From an uncultured Selenomonadaceae bacterium (GTDB lineage Bacteria; Bacillota; Negativicutes; Selenomonadales; Selenomonadaceae), in NCBI GenBank assembly GCA_905233965.1, contig CAJOFG010000056.1:6151-14099 (forward strand): 7,949 bases of DNA. Direction: 5' to 3'. Below the pieces are notes generated by a model, which ran no database searches, was not told where the DNA came from, and worked only from the letters and a program-made list of their open reading frames with translations. Below are positions 1-6,626 of this stretch, piece after piece. How positions within the stretch are numbered: the stretch's first letter is position 1; each line of letters starts with the position of its first letter. The position numbers were made by a program, and so were the translations under genes.

Positions 1-2
1 AA

Positions 3-299
3 ATGGCGAAAGTTTTAAACAAAAGCAGTCGCGCAATTAAAGTCGGCACATTCTTTTTGATTCCCGGAAAAGTCGTCGAAGTAGGCGACCTTCCGACGTT
101 GAAGAAAAAATATCCGGACTTCGGACGGTTGGTTGACGAAAAATCAATCGTCGAAGTAAGCGCGGCGGCTGTCAAAAAAGTTGAAGAGGACTTGAAAAAA
201 GCGACGCTCGAAACTCTGAAAGCTAAAGCCAAAGATAAAGGCATAAACGCCGACGGCAAGACGAAAGAAGAGCTTATCGCGGCTCTCGAAGGAAAATGA
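3..299 (+). CDS. Small phage structural-region protein with C-terminal HeH/Rho-N-like domain
   Basis: 98 residues. Residues 1-50 form a small beta-rich region with the pattern NKSSRAIKVGTFFLIPGK, as in small proteins found near capsid genes in tailed phages. Residues 64-97 (LKKATLETLKAKAKDKGI, then a TKEELIAAL helix) match the helix-extended-helix / Rho N-terminal (SAP/LEM-like) fold, a short nucleic-acid or protein binding module often appended to phage head proteins. A charged linker (about residues 52-63) joins the two parts. The ATG at position 3 is the first possible start; its ribosome binding site lies outside the window. Its stop overlaps the next start by 4 bases (ATGA), which suggests translational coupling. 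The role is probably an accessory head or connector protein; this is inferred from position, and no catalytic motif is visible. Confidence 0.7.
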   Translation: MAKVLNKSSRAIKVGTFFLIPGKVVEVGDLPTLKKKYPDFGRLVDEKSIVEVSAAAVKKVEEDLKKATLETLKAKAKDKGINADGKTKEELIAALEGK

Positions 300-745
300 A
301 CGGGGAAATTTTAGCCGTATTCCGGATAATCGCGCCGCAGTTCTCCGGCTTTACCGACGAAGAAATTTTGGCGAAGATTGAAGTTTATCATGACTTCTGC
401 AGTCGAAAAAGATTCGGACAATATTGGCAGAGGGCTGTGGCGTTGCTTGTCGCTCATTACATTGCGCTTGAAGTTTTGAGTGAGAGTGACGGCGACGGAA
501 CAACCGGAGTAAGCGGCGGAAAAGTTGTCGGCGGCGGTATCACTTCGGAAAAAGAGGGCGACCTTCAACGAAGTTACGGCAGTACGGCTGTATCGTCGAG
601 TTCGGACGACCCGGACGCACTCTTCGACAAAACTTTATTCGGGAAAATGTTTTTGCAACTTCGCGCAATGTGCATAATCCCGGCTGCGGTGCGGAAAGGA
701 TTTGATATTCATGGGTACGGTAACGGACAGAGATTTGGGTTTTAA
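296..745 (+). CDS. DUF4054 family head-tail connector protein
   Basis: 149 residues, typical length for DUF4054. What is visible: an N-terminal helical part (residues 5-35, VFRIIAPQFSGFTDEEI) that fits the family pattern of an 'F..PEF' followed by a helix; a second helix with WQRAVALLVAHYIAL (44-58), where the family has its characteristic 'A.ALLAAHLLAL'; a Gly/Ser-rich stretch (69-103) with GITSEKEGDLQRSYG, matching the 'G.VTSES.GDLS.SY' region; and a C-terminal DKTLFGKMFLQLR (111-123), like the family 'T.YG..FL.L'. Proteins of this family lie between the major capsid protein and the neck genes and are thought to act in head completion as adaptor-like proteins. The ATG at 296 overlaps the upstream stop, with AAGG just before it. 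The last 35 bases overlap the next gene. Confidence 0.8.
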   Translation: MNGEILAVFRIIAPQFSGFTDEEILAKIEVYHDFCSRKRFGQYWQRAVALLVAHYIALEVLSESDGDGTTGVSGGKVVGGGITSEKEGDLQRSYGSTAVSSSSDDPDALFDKTLFGKMFLQLRAMCIIPAAVRKGFDIHGYGNGQRFGF

Positions 746-1151
746 TCAAATTCTCCGCAACCTCCGGGAGTTGGACGGAAAAACGGTTAAAGCGGGAATT
801 TTGAAAAATGCGGGTAAAGAACCGAACGGCACTTCGCTTGTCGATGTTGCGATTTACAACGAGTTCGGGACTTCCCGCATACCTTCCCGTCCGTTTTTGC
901 GAATTGCGACCGACAAACACAAGACGACGTGGCTGAATGAATCGGAGCGGATTGTCGATAAGGTTTTGGCGAAATACAATCCGAATTTTTCAATTCTCGG
1001 CAACGAAATGGTCGAAAATATTCGGGACGTTATCGGAAATAAATCTTTACTTGCTCCGAACGCTCCGTCAACAATTCGCAAGAAGGGACACGACAAGCCG
1101 CTTATCGACAAAGGAAAATTAAAATCGTCCATAGCTTACGAGGTTGAATGA
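711..1151 (+). CDS. HK97-gp10-like head-tail joining/neck protein
   Basis: 146 residues. Key signatures in order: VKAGIL (26-31), VAIYNEFGTSRIPSRPFLR (46-64), a long central helix (about 68-112), and STIRKKGHDKPLIDKGKLKSS (120-140). The 'NEFGT..IPSRPFLR' and 'T...KG...PLID.G.L..SI' blocks are hallmarks of the HK97-gp10 / minor tail or neck protein group found in Mu-like and other myophages, which acts at the head-tail interface. The ATG at 711 is chosen because GGAAAGGA (693-700) sits 10 bases upstream; a TTG at 702 is in frame but lies directly against that site. It overlaps the end of the DUF4054 gene by 35 bases. The family call is firm; the exact position in the particle (adaptor, stopper or terminator) is not clear from sequence alone. 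Confidence 0.8.
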   Translation: MGTVTDRDLGFNQILRNLRELDGKTVKAGILKNAGKEPNGTSLVDVAIYNEFGTSRIPSRPFLRIATDKHKTTWLNESERIVDKVLAKYNPNFSILGNEMVENIRDVIGNKSLLAPNAPSTIRKKGHDKPLIDKGKLKSSIAYEVE

Positions 1152-1152
1152 G

Positions 1153-1521
1153 ATGAGCAGTTTCAGAACGATTCACACAATCCGCCGAAAGATAACGGGC
1201 GCGGTGAATGAGGACGGCTGTTACGACGCGGGAAATTATATCAATTTGCCCGTTTATGCGTCGGTGCAACCGGTAAATCTTCAGGAATACACCGATTACG
1301 AGCCGCAAGGCGGGAGGACAGCCGACTTGGTTAAAGTTTATGCGTCCGTCGAACTTTACCCGATGAGGGAAGGTATCGAGGCTGACGTTTTGGAGTGGCG
1401 GGGAAGATTATGGCGTTGTATCCGTTGCGAAACATGGCAGAGCAACGTCATAAATCATTACAAAGCAATTTTCAGGGAGATTGACAGCGATGAAGGACAG
1501 GCAGAAGAAATTTCTACATGA
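1153..1521 (+). CDS. Collar/head-closure-like phage protein
   Basis: 122 residues. Visible pattern: YASVQPVNLQE (35-45), GGRTADLVKVYASVEL (53-68), then VLEWRGRLWRC (79-89) and ETWQSNVINHYKAIFRE (93-109). This order (a beta strand ending 'ASVQP', a '.GxR....y..y...' block, 'I.W.G..W.V', and a final 'W..G.I.HYKA' strand) resembles small beta-barrel phage proteins between gp10-like and tail terminator genes, often called collar or head-closure proteins. The ATG at 1153 is chosen because GAGG (1140-1143) is 9 bases upstream; the upstream stop (1149-1151) lies just before it, and an in-frame TTG at 1144 is less likely. The acidic tail (DSDEGQAEE, 111-119) overlaps the start of the next gene. The family is recognised by pattern and position only, so the exact function is inferred. 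Confidence 0.6.
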   Translation: MSSFRTIHTIRRKITGAVNEDGCYDAGNYINLPVYASVQPVNLQEYTDYEPQGGRTADLVKVYASVELYPMREGIEADVLEWRGRLWRCIRCETWQSNVINHYKAIFREIDSDEGQAEEIST

Positions 1522-2182
1522 CATAATCGCCGAAATTTTGGAGTTGCCGCTCAACAAAGTTATTTGGGCTTATCAAAATGCGATGCCGCGACAAAAAACG
1601 CCATACGTCTTAATTCGGCTTTACGGCATGGAGCAGGAAGCACAGCCGGAAATTCGTGACACCGAAGTTGACGACGTGAAGTTAATCGTCACGCCGCAGA
1701 GAATAAATCTCGAAGTGCAATATTTCGCGGGGACGAAAACCGAAATTGACCCGTCGCATGAGTTGCAGAAACTCGTTCGCGGACTTGAAAATCCGGCGAT
1801 TGTCGATAAATGCTTTTCGGAAAAAATCGCCGTGTTCGACAATTCAAACGTCCTCGACATTACGGATATGTTTGAAGGGCAGGTCTACGAATATCGGGCT
1901 GTCGTCGAATTGTTTGTCCGGTTCAATTCCGAATACGAAATTCAAACCGGCGCGATTGAACAAGTCAATATCAACAGCCGGACGGGCAGTTCGACTTCGA
2001 CGATTGCCGGCGGCGATTCGACTTCGACGAGCGGCGAAATTATTATCGGCGACAAAGTTAATGAGCCGATGCAAGGCGTGAAAAAAATCAACGCACTTGT
2101 ACACGGGAATTTAAAAACGGACGGCACGGTTGACGACTACACGGGAGCCGTGCTTTTTGATTTTAAGATAAGAGGTGAATGA
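1490..2182 (+). CDS. Phage neck/tail terminator protein, LIC_12616-like
   Basis: 230 residues. The N-terminal part (about residues 8-150) fits the LIC_12616 / gp12-like neck terminator family: a first helix, then VIWAYQNAMPRQKTPYVLIR (25-44), which matches the family 'V.RA.QNAP.P..PYV.IRL', then alternating beta strands, a helix (89-99, SHELQKLVRGL), and a strand-rich end (VYEYRAVVELFVRF, 132-145). Such proteins cap the tail tube and contact the neck. The family core is shorter; here residues 160-230 are an extension with a Ser/Thr/Gly-rich linker (RTGSSTSTIAGGDSTSTSG, 164-182) followed by a further strand-forming segment. The ATG at 1490 follows AGGGAGA (1474-1480) at a 9-base distance; an in-frame TTG at 1481 is rejected for that reason. 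It overlaps the previous gene by 32 bases and sits directly before the sheath gene, the expected place for a terminator. Confidence 0.7.
   Translation: MKDRQKKFLHDIIAEILELPLNKVIWAYQNAMPRQKTPYVLIRLYGMEQEAQPEIRDTEVDDVKLIVTPQRINLEVQYFAGTKTEIDPSHELQKLVRGLENPAIVDKCFSEKIAVFDNSNVLDITDMFEGQVYEYRAVVELFVRFNSEYEIQTGAIEQVNINSRTGSSTSTIAGGDSTSTSGEIIIGDKVNEPMQGVKKINALVHGNLKTDGTVDDYTGAVLFDFKIRGE
1990..2030 (+). repeat. Pair of 14-bp direct repeats in the terminator gene linker
   Basis: The 14-mer TTCGACTTCGACGA occurs at 1990-2003 and again at 2017-2030, 27 bases (nine codons) apart, so the frame is kept. It encodes the two STST peptides of the Ser/Thr/Gly-rich linker in the terminator protein. The arrangement suggests a small in-frame duplication in a flexible linker rather than a binding site. 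Confidence 0.7.
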
Positions 2183-2183
2183 C

Positions 2184-3557
2184 ATGGCAAATATCGAACG
2201 GATTGTGAATGTGCAAATTTCGCTGAACACTACCGGGATAAGCCGCGAAGGTTTTTCAACCGGATTGATTGTCGGCGAACACACTCACACGCTCGAAAGA
2301 GTTACGACTTATCGGAGTATCGACGAAATGACTTCAGCCGGTTTTTCGGGGAATGACCCGTTGTATTTGGCGGCGCAAGATTATTTCAGTCAGACACCGA
2401 AACCGCGTGAAGTAAAAATCGGAAGACGCTTGTGCGGCAACGAAATAAACGTCGCACAAATTTTGCCGGCGGGAACTTACACGATAACGGTTTTGACGAG
2501 AGCCGCCGATTCTTCGACGGTTGCAACACCGTACACTTTCGTGAACAACGGTTCGACGGACGCGACGGCAATTTTGACCGAGTTGGCAAATACGATTTCG
2601 GCTGACGCAAACGCAGACATAACCGCAACGATTGACGAAACGACTTTGAAAATTTCTGCGCGGACGGGTGAAACTTACGCTTTGCAAGTCACGGACAATT
2701 TGAACATGGCGCAAGGTTCGAGTACGGAAACAATCGCCGCCACCATGAACGCGATTTTGGAAGAGGACGACGACTTTTACGGCATTATGCTTACGAGCCG
2801 CAAGCAGGAAGATATTTTGGCTATGGCGGCTTGGGCTGAGGCGCACACAAAACTTTTCGGAACTGCGATTGCCGAAGATGCCGCGAAAATCAAAGGTGAT
2901 TACAGCGATACCGGAAGTCTGTTAATGATGAACAATTATTACCGGACTTTTTGGTTTTATCATGCGACAGCCGATTCGGATTATCCGGAGTGCGCTCTCA
3001 TGGCAAGATGTTTTTCGATTCTTCCGGGCGGCGAAACTTGGGCGAACAAAAAACTTTCCGGAGTTATTGCGGACGATTTGTCGGAAACTTCGGCACAAGC
3101 AATTTTCGGCAAAAACGGAAATACTTTCGAGAAATTCAGAAACGTCACCATTTCGCAAAACGGCAAAGTTGCGGCGGGTGAATGGATTGATGTTATTCGT
3201 TTCAGAGATTGGTTGCAGGAAGAAGCACAGACAAGAATTTTCGACGCGCTTGTGAACAACAACAAAATTCCTTACACCGACGCAGGTATCGCGATAATCG
3301 AAGCGCACCTTCGCGCCGCGCTTGAACTCGGACAAAAACGCGGAGGAATTGCACCGACCGAATACGATTCGTCCGGAAACAAAAATCTCGGATTCGTAAT
3401 TGAAGTACCTTTGGCATCGGATATTTCGGCGGGACAAAAGGCAAGCAGAATTTTGGAGGACGTTGAATTTACGGCGCGTCTTGCCGGAGCGATTCACGTC
3501 GTCGAAATTCGCGGCTCGTTGACTTATGAAAATCTCTTTGCGGAAACGGAGGGTTGA
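2184..3557 (+). CDS. DUF3383 family contractile tail sheath protein
   Basis: 457 residues. It forms the contractile outer cylinder of the tail around the inner tube. Evidence: the N-terminus (IVNVQISLNTTGISREGFST, 7-26, followed by GLIVG) and YLAAQDYFSQTPKPREVKIGRR (61-82) match the DUF3383 pattern, in which successive residues lead to a '.P..V.IGR' strand. Residues 90-180 form a beta-rich inserted domain (PAGTYTITV, YTFVNNGSTDATAILTEL, TTLKISARTGE), as in sheath subunits, which carry surface domains. The core resumes at DDFYGIMLTSRKQEDI (196-211), and the C-terminus ends with EFTARLAGAIHVVEIRGSLT, the typical conserved terminal block. The ATG at 2184 is chosen because AGAGGTGA (2171-2178) is 5 bases upstream; an in-frame GTG at 2175 lies within that ribosome binding site. 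It follows the terminator stop by one base and overlaps the tube gene region only at the leader. It defines the module as a myovirus-like contractile tail. Confidence 0.88.
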   Translation: MANIERIVNVQISLNTTGISREGFSTGLIVGEHTHTLERVTTYRSIDEMTSAGFSGNDPLYLAAQDYFSQTPKPREVKIGRRLCGNEINVAQILPAGTYTITVLTRAADSSTVATPYTFVNNGSTDATAILTELANTISADANADITATIDETTLKISARTGETYALQVTDNLNMAQGSSTETIAATMNAILEEDDDFYGIMLTSRKQEDILAMAAWAEAHTKLFGTAIAEDAAKIKGDYSDTGSLLMMNNYYRTFWFYHATADSDYPECALMARCFSILPGGETWANKKLSGVIADDLSETSAQAIFGKNGNTFEKFRNVTISQNGKVAAGEWIDVIRFRDWLQEEAQTRIFDALVNNNKIPYTDAGIAIIEAHLRAALELGQKRGGIAPTEYDSSGNKNLGFVIEVPLASDISAGQKASRILEDVEFTARLAGAIHVVEIRGSLTYENLFAETEG

Positions 3558-3559
3558 AA

Positions 3560-4015
3560 ATGAAATTCGATATTCAAAGATTCGGCGGGGGAGTTTTAAC
3601 TTACGACCCGAAAAAACATATCATAATTTTCGGTGCGAAACAGATTACCGGTTTTGCCGATGATTCTATCGTTTCGATTGCACCTTCCGGCGAAGGATTT
3701 CAAAAATACGTCGGTGCGGACGGTGAAGTCGGACGTTCGATTGACCCGAATGAAACTTTTGAAGTTACGATAAGTCTTGCGACGAGTTCAAAGAGCAACG
3801 AATACTTCAGCGAAATGTACAACATCGACAGAAAAACCGGCGCGGGTATGTTGCCGCTGATGATTAAGGATTTGTCCGGAGCGACGATGTTTTTTGCCGA
3901 GCAAGCTTGGGTTCAAAACTTCCCCGAAGGCGGACGAGGCAGAACGATTGACACAATGGAATGGGTGCTTGACACAGGACAGGTAAACGACCCGATACTC
4001 GGAGGTAATGACTGA
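3560..4015 (+). CDS. DUF3277 family tail tube protein
   Basis: 151 residues. It forms the inner tail tube within the sheath (KPP10 ORF10-like group). After a short N-terminal peptide (MKFDIQRFGGG), the family pattern runs: HIIIFGAKQITGFADDSIVSI (20-40), VGADGEVGRSIDPNETFEVT (51-70), ISLATSSKSNEYFSEM (71-86), GMLPLMIKDLSGATMFFAEQ (96-115), then AWVQNFPE (116-123) and MEWVLDTG (133-140). These correspond to the 'I.GFGDD..I', 'GADGEV.RS...D.....TI.L..TS.SND.L' and 'P.L.KDLSG.T.....AWI...P' blocks of DUF3277. The ATG at 3560 follows GGAGGG (3548-3553) by 6 bases. It lies directly after the sheath gene, which is the normal sheath-tube order. The N-terminal 10 residues do not belong to the family core and look like an added tag. 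Confidence 0.85.
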   Translation: MKFDIQRFGGGVLTYDPKKHIIIFGAKQITGFADDSIVSIAPSGEGFQKYVGADGEVGRSIDPNETFEVTISLATSSKSNEYFSEMYNIDRKTGAGMLPLMIKDLSGATMFFAEQAWVQNFPEGGRGRTIDTMEWVLDTGQVNDPILGGND

Positions 4016-4551
4016 TGAGCATACACGACAAACGAACGGAAATTAAACTCGGCGCAGATACTTTTTTCGTCCAGCAGTTTCCGCCGTTTGAAGGCTTGAG
4101 AGTTATGGGAGAGTTGCAAAAAATAATTCTCCCCGCTCTCGGCGGCGCGGCTGTCGGTACTTCCAACTCAAACAATTTTCTCGAAGGACTGAGCGGCGGC
4201 TTGATGTTGCTTGCGGAAAATCTTGACGGAGAAAAATTGGAGCAACTTTCAAAAATGCTCCTGCGTCCGGACTATATCGCGGTTGACGCGGGAAGTACCG
4301 GCGACAGAAAAAATTATCGTCGGCTCGATGAATCGACAATCGACACGCTTTTTACCGGCAGATATTTGGACTTGGTGATTTTGATGATAAAGGTTGCGGA
4401 GGTAAATTTTTTGGATTTTCGGAAACTCTGCGGAATCCCGGCTGGATTTGCACAAGGAATAGACGAGATAAAATCAATCTTCCGGGCAAACTTCGCAGAG
4501 AGTTTGAGAGAAAAACAATTATCTACCGCGCAATCGACAGAGGAATCGTGA
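4015..4551 (+). CDS. Tail assembly chaperone, upstream frame
   Basis: 178 residues in the unshifted frame. It is mainly helical: a short strand pair at the N-terminus (IKLGADTFFVQQFPPFEGLR, 10-29), a helix with MGELQKIILPALGG (31-44), a Gly/Ser/Asn loop (48-62), LMLLAENLDGEKLEQLSKML (63-82), and YRRLDESTIDTLFTGRYLDL (101-120) followed by VAEVNFLDF (127-135). The last block resembles 'LD..FD..F.GR..DL..LL..V..VNF.DFF' of phage tail assembly chaperones placed between tube and tape measure genes. These proteins bind the tape measure during tail assembly and are commonly made in two forms through frameshifting. The ATG at 4015 shares one base with the tube gene stop and has GGAGG (4001-4005) 9 bases upstream. 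The last residues (QLSTAQSTEES) differ in character from the alternative frame described at 4512-4694. Confidence 0.72.
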   Translation: MSIHDKRTEIKLGADTFFVQQFPPFEGLRVMGELQKIILPALGGAAVGTSNSNNFLEGLSGGLMLLAENLDGEKLEQLSKMLLRPDYIAVDAGSTGDRKNYRRLDESTIDTLFTGRYLDLVILMIKVAEVNFLDFRKLCGIPAGFAQGIDEIKSIFRANFAESLREKQLSTAQSTEES

Positions 4552-4560
4552 CTTGGCGCG
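4510..4560 (+). promoter_or_regulatory. Putative -1 ribosomal frameshift site with downstream stem-loop
   Basis: The upstream frame reads AGA GAA AAA CAA; the run GAAAAAC (4510-4516) allows a lysine tRNA on AAA (4513-4515) to slip one base back onto AAA (4512-4514), after which translation reads ACA ATT ATC TAC. It is not a perfect X XXY YYZ heptamer. From 11 bases after the run, CGCGCAA (4527-4533) can pair with TTGGCGCG (4553-4560) with one bulged G and a 19-base loop, a plausible stimulatory hairpin. The -1 frame is open from 4332 to the stop at 4694 and lacks any ATG, GTG or TTG before the GTG at 4548. The product would be about 226 residues (167 + 59). The alternative is a separate start at GTG 4548. 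Confidence 0.5.
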
Positions 4561-4694
4561 ATGTTATGACCGGCGAAGTAAATCTTGCCGAACTTGCAGA
4601 GATAAACAATTATCTTGATATGGTTGATGACGTGAGATATTTTGCCGAAAAAGATTTGACGGACAAGCATAAATCGAAAGGGAGGTGGCGGTAG
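4548..4694 (+). CDS. Second tail assembly chaperone segment (downstream frame)
   Basis: 48 codons if started at GTG 4548, which overlaps the upstream stop by 4 bases (GTGA) and has AGAGGA (4539-4544) 3 bases before it. The product reads TWRDVMTGEVNLAELAEINN then YLDMVDDVRYFAEKD and a basic end KHKSKGRWR. The pattern 'T..D...G.V.LAEL..IN.YLD' looks like small helical proteins that follow the chaperone gene and precede the tape measure in Mu-like and related phages. In the same frame upstream, from 4515, the sequence TIIYRAIDRGIV gives an amphipathic helix that continues naturally into TWRDVM, so the segment may be the C-terminal part of a frameshifted chaperone rather than an independent protein. 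The stop TAG (4692-4694) abuts the tape measure ATG at 4695. Coding is well supported by position and lack of any gap; the mode of expression is uncertain. Confidence 0.62.
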   Translation: MTWRDVMTGEVNLAELAEINNYLDMVDDVRYFAEKDLTDKHKSKGRWR

Positions 4695-6626
4695 ATGTCC
4701 GGAGCGGTAAGAGAACTGGCAACTTCGGTAAAATTCAAACTTGACAATTCGAGTGTGGCTCGTGCGGAAAATGCGATACAAAATTTGAAACGCAATTTGG
4801 AGCGGCTAAATTCGGGCAACACGATAAGCACCCCTTTCCGAAATATGCAAAATGACATTACGCGAGCGTCTGCGTCCGTTCGTCGTTTGCAAACGCAGTT
4901 AAATTCCCTGCGTTCTTCCGGAGGAGAAATAAATATCCGGAGCAATATCAGTCACGGCGCAACACCGACCGGTTCAAACGCCGGACTTTTGAACGCTATC
5001 CGAAATATCCGCGTCGCACACGCCGACAGAGTTTTTGTCAAAGGAAATATTTCCGGCAACAATAATCGCGGTGCGGGAAGTCCCGGCGGCAGTGGCGGCG
5101 GCGGGGGAGGAGGACACGACCCCGACAACGGAGGCGGCACTCGCGGAGGAATAATCCGAAACGGCGGCGGAGGTTCCGGGGGTGGACGACTTCAAGCTTT
5201 CACAGACCGAAGCGGCGACATGATGATGACGGGAGCGGCGATAACCGCGCCGATAGGCTTTGCGATAAAGCAAGCCATAGACTTTGAAAGCGTTATGGCT
5301 GATGTCAACAAGGTTCTTGATTTAGACCCGGACGGACTTAAAAAAATACGCAAAGACATTCAAAATTTGTCACGGGAAATTCCAATGACGCAGGAAGGAC
5401 TTGCGTCGATTGTCGCGGCGGCGGGGCAAGCCGGCATTGACGGAAATTTGGTTGACTTTGCGAAAGACGCGGCAAAAATGGGAATTGCCTTTGACATAAC
5501 CGCCGAAGAAGCCGGTGAAACTATGGCAAAATGGAGGACGGCTTTCGGTATGTCGCAAGAATCTGTTCTCGAACTTGCCGACAAAGTAAATTTTTTGGGC
5601 AATAAAACCACGGCATCTGCCCCGAAAATTACCGAAGTTTTAAATCGTGTCGGCGCACTCGGTAAAGTTGCGGGTATGGCAGAAGGAGACCTTGCCGCTT
5701 TGGGTGCGACAATGCTCAACAGTTCTCCTCCGGAAGTTGCGGCTACGGGCGTTCAAAATTTATTGTTGGCACTCAGCGCGGGTGAATCTGCCACGAAGTC
5801 ACAAGCGGCGGCTTTTGCGCAACTCGGTTTTGACACAAAAGCATTGGCGGAACGTATGCAAGGCGACGCAAAAGGCGCAATCATGGACGTGTTCACCGCT
5901 TTATCGAAATTGCCGGAAGCGGAACGTGCGGCGGTTTTGACTGACGCATTTGGAAAAGAATCAATAAAAAGCATCGCGCCTTTGCTTACTTCTTTGGATA
6001 CGCTCGAAAAGAATTTCGGCTTGGTTACCGACGCAAACAGAACCGGCGAAAACGGTTGGGGCGGCAGTATGGAAGGCGAATACAACGCACGAGCCGCAAC
6101 GACAGAAAATTCTTTGCAACTTTTGGAAAATAATTTTAATGTCATCGGCACGAATTTGGGCGGCTCACTTTTGCCCGTCATCAATCAACTTGTCGAAGGA
6201 TTTATGCCGCTTGTCGAAAGTATCGCAAACTTCGTCGAAAATAATCAAGAACTTGTAGGAGTGATTTTGGCTGTAGCCGGAGCGGCGGGAGTTTTGCTTA
6301 CCGGCTTGGGCGCGGTCGGAATTTTAATCAGCGGACTGACCGGACTTGCTCCGATATTTTCTGCGATAGGCGGAGTGATAAGCGGAGCGTTCGGAGGACT
6401 TGTCGGAATTTTTACCGGAATCGGCGGAACGATAGCGACGGCGTTTTCTGCATTTCTCAGCGGAGGACTTTCGGCGGCGTTGGGTGTTGTCGGAACATCT
6501 TTAGCCGGCGTTGCGGCGGCGGCGGCTCCGGTTGTCGCGATAATCGCGGCGATAGGCTCTGTGATTTATTACGTCTACGAGCATTGGGACGAATTGAAAA
6601 ATTATTTCATGTATGCCGGAGATTGA
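4695..6626 (+). CDS. Tail tape measure protein, N-terminal major part (frame broken at the end)
   Basis: 643 residues. The tape measure fills the tail lumen, sets tail length and is exported at infection. Domains: an N-terminal region (VKFKLDNSS near residue 12, then an Arg/Leu/Asn-rich coiled coil, about 20-80); a Gly-rich linker (about 124-165, with a run of seven glycines); a TP901/PhageMin_Tail core (about 190-430: FESVMADVNKVLDL, MTQEGLASIVAAAGQAGIDG, ITAEEAGETMAKWRTAFGMS); and a hydrophobic, Ala/Gly/Ile/Val-rich region (about 520-625), typical of membrane-active tape measure tails. The ATG at 4695 follows the TAG of the previous frame directly, with GGGAGG (4680-4685) 9 bases upstream. 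The frame ends abruptly after HWDELKNYFM with YAGD and a TGA, while a clearly homologous continuation occurs in the +1 frame (6613-7029). It is therefore most likely a broken longer protein of about 780 residues. Confidence 0.85.
   Translation: MSGAVRELATSVKFKLDNSSVARAENAIQNLKRNLERLNSGNTISTPFRNMQNDITRASASVRRLQTQLNSLRSSGGEINIRSNISHGATPTGSNAGLLNAIRNIRVAHADRVFVKGNISGNNNRGAGSPGGSGGGGGGGHDPDNGGGTRGGIIRNGGGGSGGGRLQAFTDRSGDMMMTGAAITAPIGFAIKQAIDFESVMADVNKVLDLDPDGLKKIRKDIQNLSREIPMTQEGLASIVAAAGQAGIDGNLVDFAKDAAKMGIAFDITAEEAGETMAKWRTAFGMSQESVLELADKVNFLGNKTTASAPKITEVLNRVGALGKVAGMAEGDLAALGATMLNSSPPEVAATGVQNLLLALSAGESATKSQAAAFAQLGFDTKALAERMQGDAKGAIMDVFTALSKLPEAERAAVLTDAFGKESIKSIAPLLTSLDTLEKNFGLVTDANRTGENGWGGSMEGEYNARAATTENSLQLLENNFNVIGTNLGGSLLPVINQLVEGFMPLVESIANFVENNQELVGVILAVAGAAGVLLTGLGAVGILISGLTGLAPIFSAIGGVISGAFGGLVGIFTGIGGTIATAFSAFLSGGLSAALGVVGTSLAGVAAAAAPVVAIIAAIGSVIYYVYEHWDELKNYFMYAGD

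Noticed and set aside
702..1489. Upstream in-frame TTG or GTG starts (702, 1144, 1481, also 2175, 3554, 7041)
   Set aside because: Each lies within or against the ribosome binding site of a better-placed ATG 6 to 9 bases downstream, so the ATG was chosen.
2334..2846. Long open frame on the minus strand (about 170 codons) opposite the sheath gene
   Set aside because: It is a shadow of a strongly supported sheath gene, has an Arg/Cys-rich composition unlike a real protein, and lacks a ribosome binding site and neighbours on that strand.
2922..3497. Minus-strand open frame of about 191 codons opposite the sheath gene
   Set aside because: Same reasoning: skewed Arg/Phe/Asn composition from the complementary codons of the sheath; no recognisable family.
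4952..5140. Proline-rich minus-strand open frame
   Set aside because: It is the complement of the glycine-rich linker of the tape measure and not a gene.
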